Shown: positions 47,601 through 59,670 of the stretch, one piece after another
Layout: every line of letters begins with the position of its first letter
Numbering within the stretch: the stretch's first letter is position 1
NCBI GenBank assembly: GCA_028583415.1
Contig: CM053267.1
Coordinates: 49,815,414-49,879,413, forward strand
Direction of reading: 5' to 3'
Source: Protea cynaroides
Taxonomy: Eukaryota; Streptophyta; Magnoliopsida; Proteales; Proteaceae
Length of the DNA stretch: 64,000 bases
Notes under the pieces: model-generated
What the model was told of the DNA's origin: nothing
Seen by the model: only the letters and a program-made list of their open reading frames with translations
Database searches by the model: none
Made by a program: the position numbers and the translations under genes

Positions 47601-48344
47601 AGTACTTAATTTGTTAAATTGTAATGATATGCAAAAGGTGAATAAGATTTAAGATGTAATATGAGTAAAAATTGCTAAAATGTTATGTGATCGATTCAAG
47701 GTGTTGTTTTTAAATAAATTTATCTTATAGGATACAGATATGTTAATTTACTTAACGAACCAAATACATAGACTCTTTCATATTCAATCATATAGCCTCA
47801 GACCGTGGCATTAGTCATTGGTGCATACACCCTCCATGGTTCAAGATTTTTCCATGTATTATTTTGTCCTTGGCCAACTCCATATTGGTGCTGAAATTTT
47901 AAGAGACCTACCCTCAAAATTTTTTACTTAACCTGCCACGTTGCTATATTTGTTGATCATAGTTCAAATATACCCTTTACATTGCACAAACTAAAGATAT
48001 CATCCTCTCAATAAATAAGAAAAAATGATGCGTATTGAAGGGATATAATAATTTCTAAAGTGCAATGTAGTAAAATGTAAGACAGTGATGCATGCTGATA
48101 TGGCCAAGGTCAATGTACAACTGGCTAACCTGGCCAAAGATGCCCCCCAATAAGATTTTTTCTTAGCTGGATGTGCTATATCAGACTGTCACGAAAATAT
48201 TTTGTATGCATGAGGTCTCGAAGCCTGTTTTTATCAAAAAGAATGTTCACCCCAGAAGAAATTAAGATTCTATATGAATGTTTCACATTGCTGGTTTTAA
48301 CTGAGAACTAGTTCCATGATAATTTCAGTAGTAAATTATTTATG

Positions 48345-48535
48345 AAGGGTTTTTCTAGTTGTAATAAACCTGTAATTGTAACAAGGTCTTTTAATCATCA
48401 GATTTGTGTCAGTTTCTAAATGAAATACCAAAACTATCCTGTGTATATTGAGCTTTTCATGATGGTCCAATAAATGGGTTCTAAAAGGAACTGGTTACAA
48501 CGTAACAACCCTCTTGTTACATTCAGACAGACCCA
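48345..48535 (+). mobile_element. MITE family D, copy 1
   Basis: Shares GTAATTGTAA(C/T)AAGGTCTTTT, TTCTAAATGAAAT(A/G)C and CTTGTTAC with copies at 54130-54330 (+), 54570-54750 (-) and 59515-59670 (-). Ends are rich in GTTACA/TGTAAC complements. Non-coding, about 190 bp. The precise termini were not resolved. Confidence 0.65.
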
Positions 48536-48800
48536 TTTATGATAAACAGATCATGAAAACCAAAAAATGGATGAGAACTAGTTTTTTCAATGTCACAACC
48601 CAATTAATATAAAGTTTTGTTTCAGATTAGCATTTCTCAGGCCAAGTCAGATTGGACAATCCAAACCCAACCCAACAATATGGCACTTTACAAGACACCC
48701 CAGCTGATCCACCAGGTATTTTATTGAGTGTAGGCAGTATATTATAGTGTACAAGAGCACTAGTTTTAATCAGTTTCTAGTTAGAGTTGGACATACATAT

Positions 48801-51800
48801 TTAGATGGTTAGGTCTAGGTTTATACAACTTTCCTCACTGGAGTTAATGTCCATAATGCCCCTCTCTTTACTATTAATATTCACCTGAGGGATATGTTCT
48901 TCAAAAGGCCACAGTTCTTTTTTTTCACTTCTTTCCAATGGGGAGAGGGTGAAAGATAATGACAATTCATAATTTTGATCACTTGGGTGACCAACATCTT
49001 CTCTCTTGGATATTCCACCAAATGAGTTCACTTTTGCAAGCTGCCACAAAATTATACATATATGAGAAACAGTAGTAAGAAAATCCTATGAAGCTTACAG
49101 GTAATTAAGAAAATCAGGTAGGGATCAGTCATAAAAAATATAGATATAGCCTTTACAAGGTCAGTTTCATATTTTCTTTTTCTTTAATTTCCCAAAGAAA
49201 CTAGTTTATGGGTTTGTCTCCTTCATTCTAGTTATTATCCCAGGCCATTAGCTTTTGTGTGTGTGTGTGTGTGTGTGTGTTTGTGTTTCCTTGATCTTTA
49301 TGATTACAAACCCATGTAATTTTTATTGCTGATTAAAGTACCTGATTTTCAAATCTATCATGTCCAGAAGCTCTCTTTTCAGATTCACATTCCATCAATT
49401 GAACTCCTAGGGGCCTGCAAAACCATAGAGGCGCAAACTTTAACCATGAGTAGAAAAGGTCAAATAAAGGAGTTTCTGAAAGCTACAAATACATATATAT
49501 TCTTAAACCCATCAAATTGTCCTCTTGCAAAATGGGCATCAAATACCTTGAGGCTATGTTCGTTTACAAGGAAATTAAAGGGAATGAAAACAAAAATTTC
49601 AAACGATAGGCCTTCCCGTGGCAAAATGAAAGAAGAAAATTTTCCAACACCTTACAGCCATTCTGATTTTATAAGAGAATTCTTCCTTGGATGATTTAAT
49701 AAAATCATCGGAAAGGAAATTGAAGTTATATTTTAAAACTTAAAAAAGGAAACATTTATAATCAATACAACACACAAATGCTTGTGTAGCTAACTCTAAA
49801 TCATTCTATATTCATTTATTAATTTACATTTTACTTTACATCTAGATCCCTTGCATTTGAAAAGTAGAATAAAATTTACATTTAATAAATATCATTATTA
49901 AATATGGTATGGAATTTATATAGTTTATATAATTATGTCTTAGAGCTATAAAAGTTTCCTTTTTAGGTTTGAAAATTTTCATATCTCTTTCCCTTTAATT
50001 CCCCTTGCAACCAAATTGAACCAAATGATTTGTATCTATATAAATTTACAAGTGCGTTTGGAAGCATGTCTCATTGATTTTCTAGTTAAATTTTAAATGC
50101 TTTTTTTTCTTTTTCTTTTAAATGAGTTTATCCGTTCTTGAATATAGTAATTGAAAGAAAAAAACAAAAGAAAAAAAAATTTATTTTAATTTTTTATAAT
50201 TCATTTGAAATGACATCACAACAAATTCTTTAACAAATAGAAGAACGGTACTTCAGATATTACTGTGCATTCTCCCATAATCTTGATTTTGAAACATCTA
50301 TTTTGCAATTAGAAAATTATACTTGAATAGAAATTACGTGTGAGTAATTAACTTTGGGATCCAACGACCTAAGAAATTTGCCCTCATCAGATTTGACATA
50401 TGACAAGTATATGGGCTCCTTTCATAAGCTTATCAGGGTATGCTACCGTGATAAGTTTTGCCCATTTTTGTTGTCATGACAGTCATAATTTCAATATATC
50501 ATATCATATCATAACAAGAATATTTGGATTTATTGGACATGAATTAATATATGCTGCTAGCTCTTATTGTCAGCTGAAATGGTTTCCTTTTAAATGATGC
50601 ATTAATAAACTGGAGTCTCATATCATGTCAAATTGGGAACTCATTTATCCAGATATTGCAGAGATCTATCGACGACATATATAATTGCCTCAGTTTCAAG
50701 TGTATGATACCAAATTGGTGAATCATTATGCGAACACCCACTTGGTTGGGCGGTATCGGCCTGTCTTGTCGGAGCAAGTCTCATGCTTGAACCTCCTCTC
50801 CTGTATTTACCCTTCCTCCCCCTTTGGCCGGAGATTTTTAATTTGTATTATTAAAAAATAAAAAATAGGTGAATAATTGATTGAATGTTTTTTTTATTAG
50901 ATGGATGCAATGAATCAAGATTCTAAATTCAGGTATCGGACACAGTATCAGTTATGTCCAAAATCATAGGGTTGCAAGTTTTTACCCTGACAATCGGAAC
51001 CCGACCTTAATCCAGCCCTGTCAAGGTTCAGGGCTAAACCCACCCTGAACCTTGACAGGGCTGGGTTAGGGCCTAGAGTTGATCAAATGATTCAAACCCC
51101 GACAGGGTTGGGTTGGGCTTGGGTTGAAACCCCGGGTTGAGCCCTACCCGGCCCGGCCCGGCCTTACCCTATATATGTAATTGACTAACCTAACCCTAAA
51201 TCCCTAAATTGCAATGTCTGGACTTTAGACTTCACCAGCTCTCTCCAGCCAGTAGCTCTACTTCTCTTCTCCATACTCCACAGCTCCACTTCTCTTCACT
51301 TTAGACTTCTCACTTTTCTCTCACCAGCTCACTCTCAGTCCCCCACGGCCTCACTCTCATGCCTCATCATAGATCGTGGCATCGACAGAGTCACAATGAG
51401 TCACAGATCATGGATCGACTCTCCACACTCCACAACTCCTCCTCTTCACTTCAGACATCTCATATCTCCCTCACCCGTTCATCCTTAGTCCTTTTTCAGT
51501 AATCTGTTTCTCCTATTAGGGTCACTCAACCAAAAATTCAAGCCCAATAGATCAGTCCTCTTTCAGTAATTCGTTTCTCCTATTTCCCCTATTTTTGCAC
51601 TTCGTTGTGTCTCTTATTTTCTAATTTCATTTGAAGTATTATTTCAAATAGTTATGAAATTCAACGAGTCCTTATATCTCTTTTTTATTTTCTTGTCACA
51701 ATTCCATATCTGTCACTATTTTCTATCTACTTGTTTTGTTGTTCCTTTGTTCTGTTGTTCCTTGGTTTATTGTTCATTGACGAATTCAGGGCCAATCAGG

Positions 51801-54328
51801 GTCAATTTGACCCTTAATCAAGGTCAATCAGGGTCAACCCAACGCGGCCCAACCTTGTCAGGTTCAATCAGGGTAGGACTAGGTTATGTTGAACCCTATC
51901 AGGGTAGAGTTAGGGTTGCAGATTTTCTAATACTAGTAGGGTTGAGCTGAGTTAGGGTTATGTTTAAGGCACTCAGGGTAGGCTTAGGGTTTTAAAGCCG
52001 ATACCATATATAATATTAAAATAGGATCGGATTAGAGAGATCGGTCAGGTCTAAAACTAATATGAGTTGACTATTCCGATCGATCCGATACTGATTACTT
52101 GAACCATGCAATGAATCGATGATTGCCTAACGTAGCACTGAACAAATTGTGGTTGATAGAGAATGCAAAACTATTCATTTCATCTTCCCACTTTTTTATA
52201 GTTGTTGTCGCTGGATTTCGCCTGGTGCACAAGATCTTGATATGGATCTGTAGAAAGAGAACACGCAATGAGGTGGGTGGGTTTTACCCCGTGGCCACTC
52301 CGATACTAAAATCAGTATGGTCCAGGACAAGCAGGGAGTTTTTCGCAAACTCTTCTCTTCCAATTCACCAGGGTAACAAGGCAGCCTAGGTGAGTGCAAA
52401 CTTGCAGGTGAGTGCAAACTTGCCTGGAAGAAGATAAAAGATGGCAAAGTGCAGAGAGATTTCGGCAGAGTGAGAATACCTTTAGAGTGTAAAAAACTTC
52501 GCCTCTTTGCAGTATGTAGTCCCTTGATATTTATAGAGCAGCCTAGAAGCTTGTCGAGCAAGCTTCCTATTGCCACCTACCACCATCTCCTTCAGCCAGC
52601 CCTTAGGACAGAGTAGGACGAGGCCTACGACCACTTGGGGCAGCGCAGACCTGTCCAATCCCTACTTTTCGACCTTTTGCCAATTCACATCATCACCTTT
52701 CTCATCACCAGTAGCCACCAATATCTAAGATTCGAGTGGATTTGGGCTCTTATCTCTCCTTGATAGCTTATGGAGTAGCCAGGGTGCGGTAGAATCAACA
52801 TATTTGACATTCATTATTTTTGTCGGCATTTATGAGCATTAATTATTGGACATTTAATGCCTACCTATCACCATCTAATCTGTCTCTTCGCCATCATTGT
52901 ATCCGATGGGGTCGAATAGCATCTTTTCAAACGTCTTTAGGCGGGATATTTCACTCTCTTGTAAAGACTATGCCTGTCTTTAGAGGGACGACATGTGTAC
53001 AGATCTCATAGCTCCATCCTGATATTCCTTTTAACTGGCCAGATTAACTCTGAAGTATTTTCCCCCAACAATAACCTCCACATGAAAGCTAATTCCCTAC
53101 GGTTGGTTAGCCTCAACTAACTGATAAGGGGTTTTTTCTCGTTGACACCAGGTTAGTGTCAGTTAAGCACACTAGTACTCTGGTGTCCGTTAGATCCATA
53201 CAAACTCCTTCCCTTACCTAACAAAGTTCTCGTTCTAACCCTTTATTTTTGAGTTTCCTATAATACCTATATTTTCAGTATTCTCAAACTCCGCCCTCCT
53301 TTTAGAATTGATGTCAATGGGTCTTGACACTAGCTGGCGTGAAAGTAGAACAACCCATTGATAAGGAGTTCCTTACCAAATAAATCAAAGGAGTTCATTT
53401 GGGAAATTGATCAGCTGGAAGTTGCTCAATTCAAGACGAAAAGTATTGTTTTAAGACAATAAATTACAACTTAAGAAAAGAAAGGTAATTTAAATTAAAA
53501 AAAAAAAGAAGAAGAAGAAAAGAAGGATTTGTCAAAAACCCTAACCTTGAAGGAATAACAAAGAAGATTGCAGAAGAAAGTAAGAAACTAGTAAGGCTTT
53601 TAGAATAATCATAAGCAGGTAATGGACTATCCATTAATAAATTGAAATCCATTTATATTTTCAAATCCTAATCATACAAAACATACATGGCGTGCAAGGT
53701 TAACGAATTCATATATACCTTATTTATGAATTTTCTAACAAACCTCAATATAACATATAGAGTTATTAGTTTCAATCAAAGCAATAGATTTCACATTTTC
53801 TGCGTACAAACACACACAAACAAGCTTGCCATTGGATGCATAAATGGGTTACCTTTGCAATGTGAAGCATTGTGTACGCTTGGGGACTAAATGGGTGTTT
53901 TCCATAACATTTCGTCGATAAAAGCTGTTGAGATCACCAAAATCTGTCCTTCGATTACTTGATGGTCGCCTAGATAAAAGAGATTTAATGTCTGTTCCTT
54001 TCTTCATGCTTCTGTACATCTGCTGATTAGGAAAAATATTGATAGAAATTGCATAATGAATATTTGTAGTAAAATCATCTTTATGTAATATATTTATGGT
54101 TTATTGTAGTAAAATTATCTTTATGTAATATATTTATGGGGTTTTTGTCATTGTAACAAATCTTGTATGTAATTGTAATAAGGTCTTTTCACGGTCAGAT
54201 ATTCTTCAAATTCTAAATGAAATGCTAAAACTATCCTCTTATATTTCAGAATTTCCATGATGACTCAATAAATATGCAAAGGAATGGATTACAATTACGT
54301 ACATATTGTAAACAACCCCGTTATCATA

Positions 54329-54368
<40 letters not shown>

Positions 54369-54818
54369 GACAGATCCTCTATTTATTGATAGATTATTCA
54401 TCAATGAAGTGACTCAGAAAATTTTCAAATGGATTATGGAGTACACTGTTATCTGTATATCTTTTGTAGTGTGCTGATGATCATGACCAAATCTTTACTG
54501 ATAAATCATTGAATAATAAGTAAATATTTATCTTCTTGTTATGTAAGTAATTATAAATTCTTAATGTAACTATAAGAGTTGTTACAACATGTAGTTGTAA
54601 TTAATTCTTTTCAATTTACATTCATTGGATTATCCCGGAAGCTTCAATATATAAAGGACAATCTTAGTATTTCATTTAGAAACATATGCAAATCTGATGG
54701 TGAAAAAGAACGATTACAACATATAATTGTAAACGCCCTTGTTTCTAGGGCAGGAGTTTCCTTTTGAGGGGTAAGGCACATATGCAGCTTCTATGTTACC
54801 CACCCCTTCTTCAGGCTC

Positions 54819-54877
<59 letters not shown>

Positions 54878-55537
54878 ATATCTTTATTACCCTAGAAAAG
54901 CCATTATCTCTCCAAAGTTAATTTGGTGCCTCCTCTTTCCGGATTTACATCGTCTCCTCCCAGTGATTCTGGGAGGACAGTGGCAGTCTATCTCGGATGG
55001 TTGTCACGTGGCTCTCAGTGAATCCGATACCCACGTCCGAGCTGACACTCTCTGTTGGCTTGGCTTTGTCGGCTGGGTGTCGACTCGAATGTAGGTCTCG
55101 GATTCACCGAGAACCACGTGGCAACCATCCGAGATAGGTTGCCACTGTCCTCCTAAACCACTGGGAGGAGGACGATGCAGATCCCCTCTTTCCCTGTTAA
55201 TTCTGTTTCCTCTTATCAGCGCAGTTGTCCGACGAATTTCTTTTAGTAATAAATGTTTTCTATTGCCCAAAAAAATTAAAATAAATAAACCATTTCAAGT
55301 TTGATAAAATATAATTAGAACCATTTTTGGGTAGTAATGTGTAAACGTTTCTGATTTACTATGATAAGTGAAACAGATCAAGTGCCCCTTGGTAGGTATT
55401 AAGATCTGGTAAGAAGGGGTTTGAAACAATTTCTCCTGGAAGTCTTATAATAGTTCATTTTATTTTGGTAAGATTAAATATATATATCTTTATGTTTAAT
55501 ATATTAATATTCAGTCAACCACTTTGTCAACTCCAAC

Positions 55538-55597
<60 letters not shown>

Positions 55598-56259
55598 GGT
55601 TAGATCTCAAGAAGGAATTTATAACCAAAATGCATGATATTGTAAAGAAAAGATTTTCCCCATTTTTTAAATATAGTCCTTCGGTATATGAGTTGTGTGG
55701 ATTTCTCCTTCTTCTTCTTCTCTCTCTTTCTCCGGGAAGGGAGGAGGAAATAGATTTCGGACAAAAGTATTGTTGACATCAAACACCATAGAAATTTAAA
55801 ATCTTGAACGTTTCTAATTTTTCTTGAAACCTCTAAGAACACTCACAATTTTTTTATTCCTAGCTTGTAATGAAAATTGAAACATGTACCTGAAGATGGC
55901 TCTTTACATGAGATATCATCAGTCCTTTTGAACCCATCAATTGTAGAATTCTCTTTGGTGTCGCTTCTGCAAAAACTACAGTTCATCAGCCATGGATCAA
56001 GAATCCATTAATACAAGCTTCAAATAATTCTTCTATATATCCTATTAATAGTCAGCATTGATTTACACTGAGAAAAAAAAAACATGGTTTTTCCTTCTCT
56101 GAAATATTTCAGTCATTGATACTGAAACTTACTATGTTTTCCGCCGAGGAAATTAACAGCTTCAACAAAGCTCTCATGAAGATCGGGCGTCCACCGCAGT
56201 CGTGGAACTTCGGATTTCTTGTATCGTCTGACTGCTGCAATTCTTGAAGAGTCTCTCAT
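48801..56259 (-). CDS. GARP/G2-like (MYB-related) transcription factor, five exons
   Basis: Nuclear DNA-binding protein, 227 residues by exon joining. Exons (minus order): 56259-56133, 55966-55890, 54019-53853, 49414-49342, 49040-48801. Every intron is GT-AG and every junction agrees in phase (1, 0, 2, 0). The GARP domain spans exons 1-3: EVPRLRWTPDLHESFVEAV (17-35), KATPKRILQLM (43-53), SHVKSHLQMYR (61-71). The exon-2/3 boundary inside SHLQ|MYR is the usual family position. The C-terminal part has ELSLSFTL (173-180) and ends INLDLTI; both resemble EAR-type LxLxL repression motifs, so a repressor role is inferred. Introns of about 1.9 and 4.4 kb hold several mobile elements. The start codon is the first in-frame ATG, though an open stretch upstream leaves room for an earlier exon. 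The closest family is the At2g38300/At2g40260-type MYB-like proteins (recognition by motif only). Confidence 0.88.
49256..49280. repeat. (GT)n microsatellite in intron 4 of the GARP gene
   Basis: About 12 GT units, roughly 60 bp from the exon-4 end. Confidence 0.9.
49556..50025. mobile_element. MITE family E, copy 1 (in GARP intron 3)
   Basis: The left end ACAAGGAAATTAAAGGGAA is complemented by the right end CCCTTTAATTCCCCTTGCAA. The interior includes TTTACATCTAGATCCCTTGCATTTGAAAA, which recurs at 56840-56880 in a related element. About 470 bp, AT-rich, non-coding. The ORF at 49326-49694 overlaps exon 4 on the other strand and this element, and is not credible. Confidence 0.6.
50930..51990. 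mobile_element. Repeat with GGTCAA/AGGGTT motifs and a near-perfect hairpin
   Basis: 51008-51033 and 51043-51068 are inverted repeats (25 of 26 positions pair, 9-nt loop; TGTCAAGGTTCAGGG arm). The right end (51780-51980) is rich in CAGGGTCAA and GGGTTAGGG-like words similar to those near 51000, suggesting a degenerate TIR element of about 1 kb. It lies in GARP intron 3. Confidence 0.45.
52190..53069 (-). mobile_element. Possible solo LTR of a Gypsy-type element
   Basis: The minus strand begins TGTTGGGGGAAAATAC at 53069, typical of plant Gypsy LTR starts, and has a TATA-like TTATAGAG near 52535. No internal region, partner LTR or target duplication was identified. Located in GARP intron 3. 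The 88- and 126-codon ORFs inside show no domain. Confidence 0.4.
54130..54330 (+). mobile_element. MITE family D, copy 2 (GARP intron 2)
   Basis: Collinear with 48345-48535: GTAATTGTAATAAGGTCTTTT, TTCTAAATGAAATGC, AAAACTATCCT. A short tandem duplication of ATCTTTATGTAATATATTTATGG precedes it (about 54078-54138). Confidence 0.65.
54331..54367. repeat. (TAA)n microsatellite
   Basis: About 12 units at the end of the family-D element, in GARP intron 2. Confidence 0.95.
54570..54750 (-). mobile_element. MITE family D, copy 3 (GARP intron 2)
   Basis: Reverse-complement relative of 48345-48535 (GTATTTCATTTAGAAACATA, TTGTTACAACATGTAG). It lies about 240 bp from copy 2 in opposite orientation, so the two could pair in intronic RNA. 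Confidence 0.6.
54822..54872. repeat. (TA)n microsatellite
   Basis: About 25 TA units in GARP intron 2. A second run of similar length is at 55541-55593. Confidence 0.95.
54941..55184. mobile_element. Foldback MULE-type MITE, copy 6 (inside GARP intron 2)
   Basis: A 244-bp element. GGATTTACATCGTCTCCTCCC at the left pairs with GGGAGGAGGACGATGCAGATCC at the right. The perfect 9-bp duplication CCTCTTTCC lies at 54932-54940 and 55185-55193. Arms are self-complementary through TCGGATGGTTGTCACGTGG and its complement. Confidence 0.92.
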
Positions 56260-56639
56260 TTTTTGTTCATCAGAAATGAGAAGATGATTACAACGGTTAA
56301 GAAGATGATAGATGTTTGGTTGTCCTTTTTCTTCAGTATGAACACAAGTAAACTAAAAGCCATAAAATAGAATAAAAGTTGGTGTCTTTAGTCTATGGAA
56401 TTTTAAGAGTAGGGACAGTCAAAACATACCCAGAGCTTGACGTTAGTGAAAAGTTAAATGAAACCCTAATTGAGCCATTTTGTCAGATTGAAGTCTTAGT
56501 CATAAATAGTTATATGCAAATAACAACCTTAGTTTCTATTTAGACCACTAGGAAATTCTCTTCTTTCAGACCTTTATTGCAATTTGAGCTCAACGATTTT
56601 ATACTGTGAATTTGTCTGGAGACCACCATTCTAATTAAC

Positions 56640-57080
56640 TCTTTGCAAATCCCAAGAAAACTCCTGGTTTTGTTTGATTTTAAGGAAAATAAAGAGAAAG
56701 GAAGTGAAATTTTTAAACTTAAAAAAGAAATTTTTGTAATCCGTATATCATACGTCTATCATATGACAATGCAACTAACTCCAATTCAGAAAAAAGAAAA
56801 AACTAACTCTAATTTATCATTCCATATTTGTTTACTTACTTTTATTTTATTTTACATCTAAATTCCTTGCATTTGAAAAATAAAATAAAAATATCATTAC
56901 TAAATATTATAAGATTTTTTTTTGTTAATAATAATGCATTTAAAGAAAATCTTCATCTCCAATCAAAGAAAACAAGAAATAACAATAACAAAAAATCGAA
57001 CAACTTAGAGAAGCCGAATCTCAAGACCGAAATGGTAAGAAATTTAAGTAGTTTATATAATTATGTTAGATAATGATTAT
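56640..57080. mobile_element. MITE family E, copy 2 (upstream of the GARP gene)
   Basis: Shares TTTTACATCTAAATTCCTTGCA, ATATCATTA(T/C)TAAATAT and AGTAGTTTATATAATTATGT with 49683-49940. Diverged, partly rearranged, non-coding. Upstream of the GARP start codon, so it may lie in its promoter region. Confidence 0.5.
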
Positions 57081-58530
57081 AAAAAATTCCTTATAAAATT
57101 AAAAACTTTCCAAAAAATAAAAAAATGTGAGGATTGCAGAAAAGCTATGAAAAATGTCATGAGTTTTGGCCTACATCATGAAAACATGCCAATTAGAGTG
57201 GATATATGTTGGTTGCTCATCATCACCCTTTTATGATTGTGTAATTGATTTTTTTTTTTTAAATAAGTGGGTCCGACATTTAAACTCGTAATCTCTTAAT
57301 TCTGAGATATTGGTCTGAAATCTAAATACGGACGAAGTTTTATGCTCTTCCAAACCTAAAATATTTTAAAAACCTTTGGCATGTCCTTCACATTTTATTT
57401 ATCAAAAGATGCGAATTAGATGGTTCCGTACCTAATTTCCACCGAACAGTGGGTACTTTATGGCAAACTTTCCTTTGTCTATCAAAAATCCCCACAACTT
57501 GAACTTGAGTTAAAAATACATATACTATCCAAAAGATAGAAAAAATTAATAATAGTAGAGGAGTGGGGGTAGGGAGGGTTAACAATAGATAAGGAAGCCA
57601 GCAAAGTTAGGAGTCCAATTGGTAGCATTGGTAGTAGTGAAAAGTGTGAAATAGTTTAAAGAAAAACAATGACTTCGAGGTTTAAAATTAATTTCTGTGT
57701 TTGGATAATGCAAATATGTTAGGGTTTATATCAGCTTATGTCATTAGATGGTCTTCAATAATGATTCAATGACTAGGATTCATTCAGTGCATATACCAAT
57801 ATATCGGTATATAGACATGAAGAACTTCAGTCATTGGATCACCGCTGAACAAATTGGACAACATGAGACGATTTTTTCCTAATATGTCAAGGCCCAAGGA
57901 TCCATATTTTTTTTTTCTTGAAATGACCATTTACATTGTTAAGAAATTTATTCATTTTAGAACAAATTTATTTTTCATCTCAATGATATTTCTACTTTTA
58001 CTTCAAAATCAATACCATATTAAAAATTTTCTGTCCGGTTTCATTTATGTAAAAGGATATAAAAATAAAATTTTCTTGCAAAATAAGATTTTAATTACTT
58101 ATTTTAATATGAAAAAGATATATTAAGAAATTTTCATGTAAAATTTTATTTGCATGGATAATTTTACAACAAATTGATGTCAATAAGCCATTTTACTTTT
58201 CCAAGTGTTCTAGTTAGTACCTTCTAAAGAAGCCCTTTGAAGCACCATATATACAAATATAGATAGAAAAACTTGAGCGTCGGCATAATACAAGACTATT
58301 AGGTTTGTTGTGGTGTAGAATAATATTATTTGGTTATTATGGTGTAGAATAATATTATTTGGTTATTATTAACAAATTAATAACTATGCTACTGCAAAAT
58401 GAGTATTTTAGTCATTTCATAAAAAATAACACAATGAATATTGGGTCACATATTCACATCACATCTTACTTATAATGGTAAACCATTAGCTAAACCAAGG
58501 ATATAAATCCTTTCTGTTTTGTGGTTTAGT
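57080..58530. other. Gene-free AT-rich stretch
   Basis: No gene recognised. Includes a ~30-bp tandem duplication of GGTGTAGAATAATATTATTTGGTTATTAT (58312-58370). Small ORFs (57854-58126) are AT-rich noise. Confidence 0.4.
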
Positions 58531-59085
58531 AGGTAAGTATGGATTCGGCTACTATACTGATCCAATGGTTGGGTATAGGAATATAAACGGATCGAATTAT
58601 AATGGATACATTACTATATCTGCATCCAAATTCGTTTACCAACTACTTTATCCGAATCCAATCCTAAATCCAACGGGCATATAAAAACCAAATTTGAATC
58701 TAAATTCAAAATTTAACTGGATATCCGGATAAAATCCTATTCAAATCTGGAAAATGGAATTAGAATACAAATTGCAAGGAAAATGAGAGAACTCTAGTTT
58801 AAAACAAATAGGGATATAACTTATCCTAAGAAAATAAGAGGCAAAACCTTAAATGACTATATAAACATTAAGGCTATATGCATCTTAACACTCTAAAACC
58901 TAATATCATATGGGTCTTAACACTAGGCTAAACGAAATGGATATAATCTTAACCGTTTAACTAATATGCGAATCCAACCCATGCTATTCGAATCCAAATC
59001 AAAATCCGATTGATTGAATTTGGATTCTCCCAAATAAATATAAATTCGAATCAAATTTCGATTATCTATTTACATTCTTAAGGTA
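58530..59085 (-). repeat. Dispersed repeat, unfilled paralogue of the Pack-MULE host site
   Basis: The reverse complement is collinear with 39806-40088 joined to 42006-42185. Across the position of the Pack-MULE it has a single TTTGTTTTA (complement at 58800-58808) and no insertion. Non-coding. Confidence 0.85.
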
Positions 59086-59514
59086 GTATCATTTGACACG
59101 CATACCAATGCTGCATAGAGAGACTGATTAATCTTTAGCTGTTGAATTAATGCTCTGAAGAGGATCTTTTCCAACAAGCAGAGAGAGCCCTTAAAAGTCA
59201 AGGAATGACTTTATAAAAACAGTGGCCTCTCTTTTTCTAAGGATCTCATGTCAATTAAAGACGGTGCCTACTTTTGGACCCATCCTGCCTGTTGCCGTGA
59301 TGAACACTACACTCTCTCATGTTTCAATGAGTAGAGAAAAAGAAAACCCTAGAATTCCATGGCGCCAAAAGATAGGAAACAATCAAAGGGCAATAAAGTC
59401 CCCACCTTTTACATCATAAATAAATGCCTCATATATACTACTTTTAGACAAGTAACGTGTGTTACTGGAAACCATACTTCATAAATAATTTGTTTATCTA
59501 CTTACCCAAAAAAT

Positions 59515-59670
59515 CACGGGTTTGTTATAATGTAACAAGAGTTGTTACAATCTTTAAAACACATTCATTATGTCATGATAGAAATCTTAACATATAGAGG
59601 AGCAATTATGGTATTTCATTGGGAAATTAATACAAATTTGACAATGGAAAAACTGGGTTATACATGTTCT
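59515..59670 (-). mobile_element. MITE family D, copy 4
   Basis: The reverse complement aligns with 48345-48535 (CAATGAAATACCATAATTG, ATTGTAACAACTCTTGTTAC). More diverged than the other copies. 59090-59510 and 59670-60920 contain no recognised gene. Confidence 0.5.

Noticed and set aside
51160..51215. CCCTAA-like words suggesting interstitial telomere repeat
   Set aside because: Only two or three irregular units, scattered within a repeat rich in AGGGTT. Not a telomeric array.
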